A stretch of 64,000 bases of DNA, from assembly GCA_964554875.1 (NCBI GenBank), contig CAZKQJ010000023.1, forward strand, positions 10,892 through 74,891, given 5' to 3'. The translations under genes and the position numbers were made by a program. This DNA is from Marispirochaeta sp964554875. GTDB lineage: Bacteria > Spirochaetota > Spirochaetia > JC444 > Marispirochaetaceae. Position 1 is the first letter of the stretch; the number at the start of each line of letters is the position of its first letter. The notes beneath the pieces were generated by a model that did not search any database, was not told the origin of the DNA, and saw nothing but the letters and a program-made list of their open reading frames with translations. Below, piece after piece: positions 8,188 to 15,530 of the stretch.

Positions 8188-9795
8188 ATGGAAGAGAAAC
8201 CCATGGAGAACCTTGTACATATCCGCGACATGAGCCTGGCCTTCAGAAAGGGTGAGGAGCTGAACCAGGTAGTCCACAACGCGGAGATCGAAATCCGTCC
8301 CAACGAGGTCCTGGCTTTGGTAGGAGAGAGCGGCTCGGGTAAAACCGTTACGGCAAGCTCGATCCTGCGGCTGCTGCCGGATGAACGCGTCGCCTATCCC
8401 ACGGGGGAGATCCTCTACCGGGGGACTGACCTGCTGAAAGCCGACCAAAAAACCCTGCTTTCGATCCGGGGCGGCAAGATAGGCATGATCTTTCAGGAAC
8501 CCATGAGCTCCCTGAATCCCCTTCACTCCATAGAGAAGCAGCTCGCCGAGAGCCTTTTCCTTCACCAGGGACTGAATATAGAACAGGCCCGGCCCATCGC
8601 CCTGGAGTGGCTGAACAAGGTGGGACTCCGGGATCCGGAAAAGCGACTCAAAGCTTTTCCCCACGAGCTTTCCGGAGGAGAGCGTCAGCGGGTAATGATC
8701 GCCATGGCCCTGATAAACGGGCCGGAACTCCTGATCGCCGACGAACCCACCACCGCTCTTGACGTTACCATCCAGGCCCAGATCCTCGACCTGATTCTGA
8801 ACCTCAAGGACGAACTCAACACTGCGGTCCTCTTTATTACCCACGACCTCTCCATTGTCCGGCGCATTGCCGATCGTGTGGCGGTCATGCAGCAGGGGCG
8901 GGTTGTAGAAACCGCGGAAACGGCCGGGCTCTTCTCTTCCCCCCAGGCGGAATACACCAGACGGCTCATAGAGGCCGAACCCCACGACGAGCCTCCAGCT
9001 GCGGACCCCGGAGCCGAGACCATTCTCAGTACCCGGGAGCTCAAAGTCTGGTTTCCCATTCAGAAGGGCCTTCTGCGCCGCACCGTGGACCATGTAAAAG
9101 CCGTCGACGGAGTCACCGTCGCCGTGCGAAGGGGACAGACTCTGGGCGTAGTGGGAGAAAGCGGCTCCGGCAAGACCACCCTGGGCAGGGCAGTGCTTCG
9201 ACTGACGGGAAGCCAGGGAGAGATCACCTTCAAGGGTACGAGCCTTGGCGGAATCAGGGAAAAGCAGTTTCGCCCCTTCCGGCGCAGCATGCAGATTATC
9301 TTCCAGGATCCCTACGGCTCCTTAAGCCCCCGGATGAGCGTTGAAGCGATTATAGGTGAAGGACTGGAGGTTCACACCGACCTGAAACAGGAGGAGCGGG
9401 AGGAACGGATTATCGCCGCCATGAAAGAGGTCGGTCTGGACCCGGAGACCCGTTTCCGTTATCCCAATGAGTTTTCCGGCGGACAGCGACAGCGTATTGC
9501 CCTGGCCAGGGCCCTTGTCCTGAAGCCTGACTTTATCATCCTCGACGAGCCCACATCCTCCCTGGACCGTTCGATCCAGTTCCAGGTTATAGAACTCCTC
9601 AAGGAACTACAGGCACGCCACGGCCTGACCTACGTCTTTATTAGCCATGATCTTAAGGTCGTACGCTCCCTGTGTCATTACATTGTGATCATGAAGGCCG
9701 GAAAGATTGTCGAAGAGGGGGAAGCCCGCAGAGTATTCAGCTCCCCGGAACATCCCTATACTCAGGAGCTTTTACGTACAGCTTTTGAAGGATGA
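8188..9795 (+). CDS. yejF: YejF-type fused ABC transporter ATPase
   Basis: The 535-residue protein carries two ABC ATPase domains in one chain and powers the YejABE importer. Domain 1 has Walker A GESGSGKT (~48-55), signature LSGGERQR and Walker B LLIADEPT. Domain 2 (from about residue 275) has Walker A GESGSGKT, signature FSGGQRQR and Walker B FIILDEPT. Each domain ends in the oligopeptide-type C-terminal extension (SSPQAEYTRRL and SSPEHPYTQELL). Start at 8188 follows ACAGAAG; an in-frame ATG at 8203 is possible. The 3' end overlaps the end of the convergent gene at 9762-11615 by 34 bp. Confidence 0.94.
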   Translation: MEEKPMENLVHIRDMSLAFRKGEELNQVVHNAEIEIRPNEVLALVGESGSGKTVTASSILRLLPDERVAYPTGEILYRGTDLLKADQKTLLSIRGGKIGMIFQEPMSSLNPLHSIEKQLAESLFLHQGLNIEQARPIALEWLNKVGLRDPEKRLKAFPHELSGGERQRVMIAMALINGPELLIADEPTTALDVTIQAQILDLILNLKDELNTAVLFITHDLSIVRRIADRVAVMQQGRVVETAETAGLFSSPQAEYTRRLIEAEPHDEPPAADPGAETILSTRELKVWFPIQKGLLRRTVDHVKAVDGVTVAVRRGQTLGVVGESGSGKTTLGRAVLRLTGSQGEITFKGTSLGGIREKQFRPFRRSMQIIFQDPYGSLSPRMSVEAIIGEGLEVHTDLKQEEREERIIAAMKEVGLDPETRFRYPNEFSGGQRQRIALARALVLKPDFIILDEPTSSLDRSIQFQVIELLKELQARHGLTYVFISHDLKVVRSLCHYIVIMKAGKIVEEGEARRVFSSPEHPYTQELLRTAFEG

Positions 9796-11615
9796 TCCGG
9801 CAGAGGTGGTACCGGAGGGGGTTCGGGCAAATCGAATACCGGCATCCACCCCTTGGGCCCCTCGGACAGCAGTCCTTTGAGGTAATCGGGGTCCGCGTTA
9901 AAACGTTCGACCAGATAGGGGATATCCTCTTCCCTGAGCTGGAGACGGTCGAACTCGATGAGGCCACGCAGGGTCTCGTGAATGCTCTCCCTCACCGGGC
10001 TGGCGACACCGGAAACCAGAGAGAGGCCCCAGGACTCCCTGGCAGCGTGGGAGAGTTCCCGTTTCAGGCTCGTCAGGTAGGCGGAGTTGGTGCTTTCTAT
10101 CGCCCGCTGCACCTGGGTCTCTCCCAGGGGAATAAACCTGTCCAGAATCTGAAGAAGAGATACGGCCAGTTCCTTCTGGTCGTTGGCTTTAATGTTGCTC
10201 TCCTCGTGTTCAAGGCTGAACTCCTCCAGACGCTCCTCAATGAGCCGGGCCGCCGGCAGGGTCTCCTTGGGGCCGAGACCAATGCTCCGAAGATGCAGTC
10301 CCACCCCCCAGCCTGATTCACCGGGCTTGATCAGACGTATGGGAACCTGGCTGCCGCGTCCTTCCAGGACTTTTGAATAGCGTTCCCAGGCACTTTTAAA
10401 GGCCTGATAGTTTCTCTCCACCCTGAAGGCGGAACGCCGCAGCTGACGATACAGTTCCATCAAGGTCCGTACCCGCCGGGTTACGGTTTTTCCGCTTTTC
10501 TCAGGGGTGAAGTTCTTTACCAGGTTCGTCATCTCCTCGGTAATCATTTCCTGCAGGATTCTGGCGGAGCGGATCTGGGTAAAGGAGGCCAGAACCCGGC
10601 GTATGGCCTTTCTGCCTTTCTTTGTCTCCCCCCGGGCTCCCTCCCTCTTCTCATCCGAGGCGGCATACAACCGCTCCGCCAGGACCCGGATACGGCTGTT
10701 GCGAACAAAAACGGAAGCCCGGTACTCCCGGCGGGTATGGGAGAGCCGCCGGGCTGCCTCGGTATAAGCCTTGTCTCCGTAGTAGCGAAGCTTGAAATAT
10801 GGATAGCGCCGCCCGCAGATCATCTCGAAAACAAGGATGCAGACCTCCTCCACATCCACCAGGCTCATCAGGTTCAGATTGTCCGCCTCGGCGGCGGCGA
10901 GAACCCGTCCTATAAAACCCCGGGTCCGGGTCCGGCCGAGCCGGCGGGAGGGTCCCATCCCCGCGGCCCTGAGCCAGACAAGCTTCGAGACCTCCTCGGA
11001 GGTGGAGGCGAGAAAATCGCGATACTGTTCGAGATGTTCCTTGAGAACGGTACTCTTTTCCTGGGCCCGAACCATCAAACCGTAGCGGCGGTAAACCTCC
11101 ACGTCCCGCATGGCCGCGGCGATCTCCTTGTCCCCGGTCAGATCCATCAGTGCCGTGGCCGCTGTCTCTGCGCCGGCATCCGGGTTCTCCAGCAGGTATT
11201 TTGCACCCAGGATTTTTCTTCCGAAAGGGTCCAGGCCGGAGAGCTGCAGGTCCCTTACCTCGATAATGCGGTCAGGCAGAAGGTCGAAGACCCGCTGAAG
11301 GCTGCGGCGGTCGGCGTCCTTTTCGCTCCCCCTGGTCATGTTGTACAGAAAGCGCATTGCCAGGGCAAATACAGCGGCAATTACCGTATAACCGGCAAAG
11401 TAGAAAAAGACCTGGATGGGTGCCGACTTGCCGTAGCCGATGTAATAGCCCCCCTGCAGGGCAAGGTAGGTTACAGGTCCCGCAGTCCAGGCTATCTGAA
11501 GAAAGGTCCTCCCCCAGCGCTCCTTCCGTGCCGCTCCCCTTACCCGTCCGAGGATGGAGTCCGTCAGTGAGGAAGCAGGGGTAAAATTGTCGGTATGCTC
11601 ATCGTAGGAAGCCAT
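9762..11615 (-). CDS. conserved membrane-anchored protein of unknown function
   Basis: The product is 617 residues and I do not recognise a family with a known role. Two hydrophobic segments lie near the N-terminus (about 42-60 and 68-90: TYLALQGGYYIGYG, FYFAGYTVIAAVFALAMRF). They are followed by a ~500-residue soluble, helical, Arg/Glu-rich region without recognisable catalytic motifs and a proline-rich tail (PEPPPVPPLPDHPS). The likely picture is a two-pass inner-membrane protein with a large cytoplasmic domain. The last 34 bp overlap the convergent yejF end, so the two messages could pair at their 3' ends. A possible SD (GGAG) is 13 nt upstream, further than usual. Codon usage looks native. 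Confidence 0.75.
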   Translation of the reverse strand: MASYDEHTDNFTPASSLTDSILGRVRGAARKERWGRTFLQIAWTAGPVTYLALQGGYYIGYGKSAPIQVFFYFAGYTVIAAVFALAMRFLYNMTRGSEKDADRRSLQRVFDLLPDRIIEVRDLQLSGLDPFGRKILGAKYLLENPDAGAETAATALMDLTGDKEIAAAMRDVEVYRRYGLMVRAQEKSTVLKEHLEQYRDFLASTSEEVSKLVWLRAAGMGPSRRLGRTRTRGFIGRVLAAAEADNLNLMSLVDVEEVCILVFEMICGRRYPYFKLRYYGDKAYTEAARRLSHTRREYRASVFVRNSRIRVLAERLYAASDEKREGARGETKKGRKAIRRVLASFTQIRSARILQEMITEEMTNLVKNFTPEKSGKTVTRRVRTLMELYRQLRRSAFRVERNYQAFKSAWERYSKVLEGRGSQVPIRLIKPGESGWGVGLHLRSIGLGPKETLPAARLIEERLEEFSLEHEESNIKANDQKELAVSLLQILDRFIPLGETQVQRAIESTNSAYLTSLKRELSHAARESWGLSLVSGVASPVRESIHETLRGLIEFDRLQLREEDIPYLVERFNADPDYLKGLLSEGPKGWMPVFDLPEPPPVPPLPDHPSKAVRKSS

Positions 11616-11671
11616 TACTGTTCAAGACTACTCCGGGGGAAAAGAAAAAGACAAGGGTCAAGGCCGGATGC

Positions 11672-12661
11672 TTACAGCTGTTCGCGGTGGCGAATTTTCC
11701 TGCGAAGCAGTTCCACTATTCTCAGGGACTCGAGACCATCAGCGTAGGAAGACAAAGGCACAGCTTCGGGGTCCTTAAGCAGCCTGACGGCATCCTCGAA
11801 CATTCCGCTGAAATAACCGGTCTGTTCAGGGAGCTCCGTCTTGACGGGCAAAAGGGAGCGCATATCGTCGTACCAGGGGGATTCCCGGCTTTCGTACTCT
11901 TCATATATCCCGTTACCGATTCGAAGGCGCCCCGCCTCGAAGGAAAACTCCAGCTCGAAGACAACATGGTCCCGCTGGTTTCCCACCTCCACACAGACGG
12001 GAACCGGGCCGCAGCGGGCCCCCGTAAAGAGGCTGCTTTTCCCGCCGGGGATTCCCGGAAGCCGGCGTATCCCCTTGATGGGCTCGGAAAGCAGAAAGCT
12101 GATGATGTCGAAGAGGTGTGTCCCGTCGTAGAGCAGAACCGCTTCCAGAGGTCTGTTCCGACCCATAAAGAGCCGGGCACTCACCGAGCGCAGCGGCCCG
12201 TAGCGCAGGCTCCTGATGCACTCCCTGGCGGCAAGATAGTCCCGTGAGTAACGTCGTTCATGGTTGACCACGACCCTGGTACTGCTGTTCTGAAGACGCC
12301 GTTGCATGCGCTTCGCTCTGCCCAGGGAATCGCTTACCGGCTTTTCCAGTACCACCACGGGGATCCTGTACTCCAGGGCCAGATCCAGATAGTAAAGATG
12401 TGAGTCGGCGTGGGTGCAGATGTGAAGAATTTCGGGGGAGCTGTCCTTCAGCATCCGCCGGGGATCTTCATAGACCGGAACATCCCCCCAGCGCCGGGAA
12501 AAAAGCTCCCTCCGCTCCGGATCGCTGTCCATGCCGGCGGCGATAGAGGTTTCAGGGTGGGCGCTGATAACCCCGGCGTGGCTTGCAGGCTTCTCCCGCT
12601 TGGTATCGTCTTCCAGGAGCGATGCAATTCGCCCCAGGCCGATTATCGCACAGGGAATCAC
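11672..12661 (-). CDS. Gfo/Idh/MocA family NAD(P)-dependent oxidoreductase
   Basis: The 329-residue protein belongs to the glucose-fructose oxidoreductase / inositol dehydrogenase family, which oxidises or reduces hydroxyl groups of sugars, inositols or sugar nucleotides with NAD(P). The Rossmann motif is IGLGRIASLLE at the N-terminus. The family EKP motif, with the catalytic lysine, is present as VVLEKPVSD (~residue 113). A conserved NHERRYSRDY region supplies substrate contacts. Start is GTG at 12661, overlapping the upstream AI-2E permease stop as GTGA, so the two are co-translated. The substrate cannot be named. A second family member lies at 13807, facing away. Confidence 0.85.
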   Translation of the reverse strand: MIPCAIIGLGRIASLLEDDTKREKPASHAGVISAHPETSIAAGMDSDPERRELFSRRWGDVPVYEDPRRMLKDSSPEILHICTHADSHLYYLDLALEYRIPVVVLEKPVSDSLGRAKRMQRRLQNSSTRVVVNHERRYSRDYLAARECIRSLRYGPLRSVSARLFMGRNRPLEAVLLYDGTHLFDIISFLLSEPIKGIRRLPGIPGGKSSLFTGARCGPVPVCVEVGNQRDHVVFELEFSFEAGRLRIGNGIYEEYESRESPWYDDMRSLLPVKTELPEQTGYFSGMFEDAVRLLKDPEAVPLSSYADGLESLRIVELLRRKIRHREQL

Positions 12662-13704
12662 TCTTCTTCCTCCCCCGACGTCGGAACCTCAAAACCTTCC
12701 TTGAAGATGTTCAGCATGGCCACCAGGACACTGGCGATTACCGGGCCAACAATGAATCCCATAAGACCGAAGACCGCGAGCCCCCCCAGGGAGGCGACAA
12801 AGACAAGGAGATCGTGCAGCCTGGCGTCCCGTCCTACAAGGCGCGGACGCAGCAAATAATCGGCCCCGTAGGAGACGGTGGTCGCCATAAAGAGCACGAA
12901 GACAGCGGCCCAGATTCTGCCCTGGGCCAGTAAAATCAGGGCCCCGGGCACCATGATCAGGTAGGAGCCCACCAGGGGCACGATGGAGAGGATCGTCATG
13001 ATGACCCCCCAGAGCAGCCAGGCTCTAATCCCGACAACCAGGAAGGTCAGCGAACCGATAAAACCCTGGATCAGCCCGATTATTACCGTGGCGGAGACCG
13101 CCGCCTTGCTGGTCCGCCGGAACTCCCCGGCCAGCCGCTCGACATGCCGGGGATCCAGGGGCAGGGCCGATTTCAGGCCCTCCAGCATGGACGGACCGTC
13201 CCTGAAAAAAAAGAAGAGGGAAAAGAAGATCACGAAGGTGTCCGCTATGCCGGAGAGAATGCCGGCGGAGGTCCTGTTGATCAGTTCCGACACAAAGGAG
13301 GCGGTCTGGGAAAGACTCCGGCTGGCGACGGAAGCCCAGTCCACCCTGGGCAGATCGAAACGCTGCAGAATGCCAAGGCCCTTGATCTGCCCCATCAGGC
13401 CCTCGATTCCCGGGTCTCTGAGGTAATTCCGCAGAAAACTGTAGAGATCCAGGGCCTGCACCACCAGAAGCTGAGCCACCAGATAAACGGGAACAGCCAC
13501 AACCAGGAAAATGAGAAAGGTCGTAAAAACCGAAGCGGCCCCCCGGCGCCCCTTAAGAGAACGAACAATCCTTTCATGGAGAGGGTAAAAAAGATTGGCA
13601 ATCGTCAGCGCCACGACAATGGGAACAAAAAAGAAGCGGGTAATATAGGCAAACAGGATCATGGCTCCTGTAAGGACCAGCAGCAGAATCGTTCGGTTTT
13701 CCAT
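12658..13704 (-). CDS. AI-2E family (TqsA/PerM-like) membrane transporter
   Basis: The 348-residue integral membrane protein has about seven or eight hydrophobic segments and a soluble helical stretch at about 60-200. The family includes TqsA (AI-2 export), Na+/H+ antiporters and many uncharacterised exporters. Signature-like phrases are VPIVVALTIANLFYPLHERI near the N-terminus (residues ~27-46) and WGVIMTILSIVPLVGSYL in the middle. The C-terminus is acidic (SGEEEE). The downstream oxidoreductase overlaps its stop by four bases. The transported substrate is unknown, and an AI-2 role should not be assumed from the family name. Confidence 0.85.
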   Translation of the reverse strand: MENRTILLLVLTGAMILFAYITRFFFVPIVVALTIANLFYPLHERIVRSLKGRRGAASVFTTFLIFLVVAVPVYLVAQLLVVQALDLYSFLRNYLRDPGIEGLMGQIKGLGILQRFDLPRVDWASVASRSLSQTASFVSELINRTSAGILSGIADTFVIFFSLFFFFRDGPSMLEGLKSALPLDPRHVERLAGEFRRTSKAAVSATVIIGLIQGFIGSLTFLVVGIRAWLLWGVIMTILSIVPLVGSYLIMVPGALILLAQGRIWAAVFVLFMATTVSYGADYLLRPRLVGRDARLHDLLVFVASLGGLAVFGLMGFIVGPVIASVLVAMLNIFKEGFEVPTSGEEEE

Positions 13705-13784
13705 ACCGGATCAAGGATGCCGGAATTTACCGTAAAGGGCAAGCCGCGTTCACCTGACTTTCCTGTTTGTATCGACAAGGCCCC

Positions 13785-13814
13785 TGTTCCATGATAGCCT
13801 TATTTCATGGAACA
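13785..13814 (+). repeat. 10-bp perfect inverted repeat around the start codon at 13807
   Basis: TGTTCCATGA (13785-13794) and TCATGGAACA (13805-13814) are exact reverse complements around a 10-nt centre. The right arm contains the ATG of the following oxidoreductase gene, and no Shine-Dalgarno is visible upstream. It could be an operator or a start-codon hairpin. There is no T-tract, so it is not a terminator. Confidence 0.6.
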
Positions 13815-14727
13815 TGTTCGCTGGGGCGTAGTAGGTGCCGGTCATGTCTGCGAAAACATGTCAGGCCCACCTCTGTATCTTGTTGCACACTCATCCCTGG
13901 AGCTGGTTCACCGGCGGAACCGGGAGGAGGGAGAGGAGTTCGTCATCCGTCACGGGAAAGGACGATACGTGGACAGCTTCAGCGAGCTCGTACAAAGCAG
14001 CGACATCGACGCGGTATATATCGCCACCCCCACGGAACTCCACGAGGAGCAGGCTATTGGCGCGCTGGAAGCGGGAAAGCATGTTCTCGTGGAGCACCCC
14101 ATGGCTCTGGGATCCGAATCCTGCGAACGGATGCTCCGGGCGGCTGGAAAAGCGAAACGAAAAATCGGCGTCGCCCTCTACCGCAGGGGATACCCCTCGG
14201 TGGAGAAGGTAAAAACGGTGGTTCAAAGCGGTCTTATCGGTACGCCCATTGCCGCCTCCGTAAACGACGAGTTTCCCACCAGTCAGCGAATCGACCTTAT
14301 GCGCTATCTTATGGGAGAGATCGCTGAGATCTCCCTGAGGGCCGTCGACGCCTCCCATATCGGACCCGATACGGCATCGCCCCTCCTCTGCCTCATGACC
14401 CGGAAGGGAATACCCCTGACCATGTCATCCTGCTGGACGGAGACGGGAATGCCGGAAGGACTCCTTATCGAAGGAGATCAGGGGATCGTTCATCTGCAGG
14501 ACCTGAAAGGGGGAGAGATCCTCGTCATTGCCCGGGGAGGCGAAGAGAAGATCAGCCTCTCTGTCCCGGGACTTCCCTTCAGCCACTGGGGAATTGTCGA
14601 GAACTTTGTTGCCGCTCTGACTGCGGATGTCCCCCTGCTCTGCAGCGGAGAAGACGCCTTAAGCCTTGCCCGGATCATGGAAGCTGTCTCCCGGGCGAAG
14701 CCCGGAGGCCGGGCGGTGGCGGTGTAA
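13807..14727 (+). CDS. Gfo/Idh/MocA family protein with His replacing the catalytic Lys
   Basis: The 306-residue protein has the N-terminal Rossmann motif GVVGAGHV (8-15) and a C-terminal Gfo/Idh/MocA alpha/beta domain. The usual EKP motif, whose lysine takes part in hydride transfer, reads VLVEHPMAL here (~residues 95-103), so Lys is replaced by His. The second conserved region is ALYRRGYPSVEKV. The protein may be a non-catalytic sensor, may use a different mechanism, or may resemble family members known to lack the lysine. It is transcribed away from the AI-2E/oxidoreductase pair. The start codon sits in an inverted repeat and lacks a clear SD. It ends 11 nt before the convergent pflA. Confidence 0.8.
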   Translation: MEHVRWGVVGAGHVCENMSGPPLYLVAHSSLELVHRRNREEGEEFVIRHGKGRYVDSFSELVQSSDIDAVYIATPTELHEEQAIGALEAGKHVLVEHPMALGSESCERMLRAAGKAKRKIGVALYRRGYPSVEKVKTVVQSGLIGTPIAASVNDEFPTSQRIDLMRYLMGEIAEISLRAVDASHIGPDTASPLLCLMTRKGIPLTMSSCWTETGMPEGLLIEGDQGIVHLQDLKGGEILVIARGGEEKISLSVPGLPFSHWGIVENFVAALTADVPLLCSGEDALSLARIMEAVSRAKPGGRAVAV

Positions 14728-14738
14728 ACGAAAATACC

Positions 14739-15530
14739 TTAGGCTGCCGCCACCGGCAGTCCATAAGCGGTAAAAATCTCTTCCAACTTCTCCATGGTCT
14801 CCCTTCCCGGGGGTTTAACACCTTCCAGCGGATACTTCTGCCCCAGAGCCTCCCATTTGAACTTTCCCAGCTCGTGGTAGGGAATCAGGTCCACCCGTTT
14901 CACTCCCGGGAGGGTGCTGATATACTCCGCCGTCCTCCCGGCGGACTCAGGGTCATCTGTATAGCCCGGGACTATCACATGGCGGATCCAGAAGGGCACA
15001 TCCCGGGAGGCGGCATACTCAGCGAAGGCCCGGACTGGTGCGGAGGATACCCCGGTAAGTTCCCGGTGCCGGGACTCGTCGCTGTGCTTTATATCGAGAA
15101 GAATCAGGTCCGTCACCGAAATAAGCTCCTGTACCGCCGGCGAAAGCGAGCAGTAGCCCGAGGTATCCAGGGCTGTGTGGATGCCCCGTTTTTTGAGCCT
15201 TTTAAAAAGAGAAGAGAGAAAATCCGCCTGCAGCAGAGGTTCCCCCCCGCCGGCGGTAAGCCCGCCGCCGGAGGAGAGAAAAAAGGAGCTGTAGCGCAGG
15301 ATATCCTCCTCCACCTCATCCAGGGTCTTAATGCTTCCCAGACGGGGGTCCCAGCTGTCCCTGTTCTGGCAGTATCTGCAGCGAAGCGGACAGCCTTGAA
15401 AGAAGATAACATAGCGTATTCCAGGCCCGTCCAGGGTACCGAAGGTCTCCACCGAATGAATACGGGCAACCTTGTTACGGAGTTCCCCGGAGCTTTCCAT
15501 CCTGCTTCTGTTTACCTCAAATCCTCTCAT
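14739..15530 (-). CDS. pflA: pyruvate formate-lyase activating enzyme (radical SAM)
   Basis: The 263-residue cytoplasmic radical-SAM enzyme installs the glycyl radical on PflB using S-adenosylmethionine and a [4Fe-4S] cluster. The N-terminal signature is HSVETFGTLDGPGIRYVIF, then the cluster motif CPLRCRYC (C-x3-C-x2-C, ~residues 51-58). GGGEPLLQ and a C-terminal LIPYHELGKFKWEALG segment are typical of PflA. The ATG at 15530 has AGGA six bases upstream and overlaps the pflB stop by 14 bp. An in-frame ATG at 15500 lacks a good SD. Co-transcription with pflB from the promoter at 17.86 kb is expected. Confidence 0.95.
   Translation of the reverse strand: MRGFEVNRSRMESSGELRNKVARIHSVETFGTLDGPGIRYVIFFQGCPLRCRYCQNRDSWDPRLGSIKTLDEVEEDILRYSSFFLSSGGGLTAGGGEPLLQADFLSSLFKRLKKRGIHTALDTSGYCSLSPAVQELISVTDLILLDIKHSDESRHRELTGVSSAPVRAFAEYAASRDVPFWIRHVIVPGYTDDPESAGRTAEYISTLPGVKRVDLIPYHELGKFKWEALGQKYPLEGVKPPGRETMEKLEEIFTAYGLPVAAA

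Noticed and set aside
7096..9093. 665-codon open frame opposite yejE and yejF
   Set aside because: It is entirely antisense to conserved transporter genes and shows only compositional, Gly/Gln-rich sequence.
13785..13814. Inverted repeat read as a terminator for the AI-2E gene or an upstream unit
   Set aside because: No T-run on either side, the start codon is inside the repeat, and the flanking genes are divergent.
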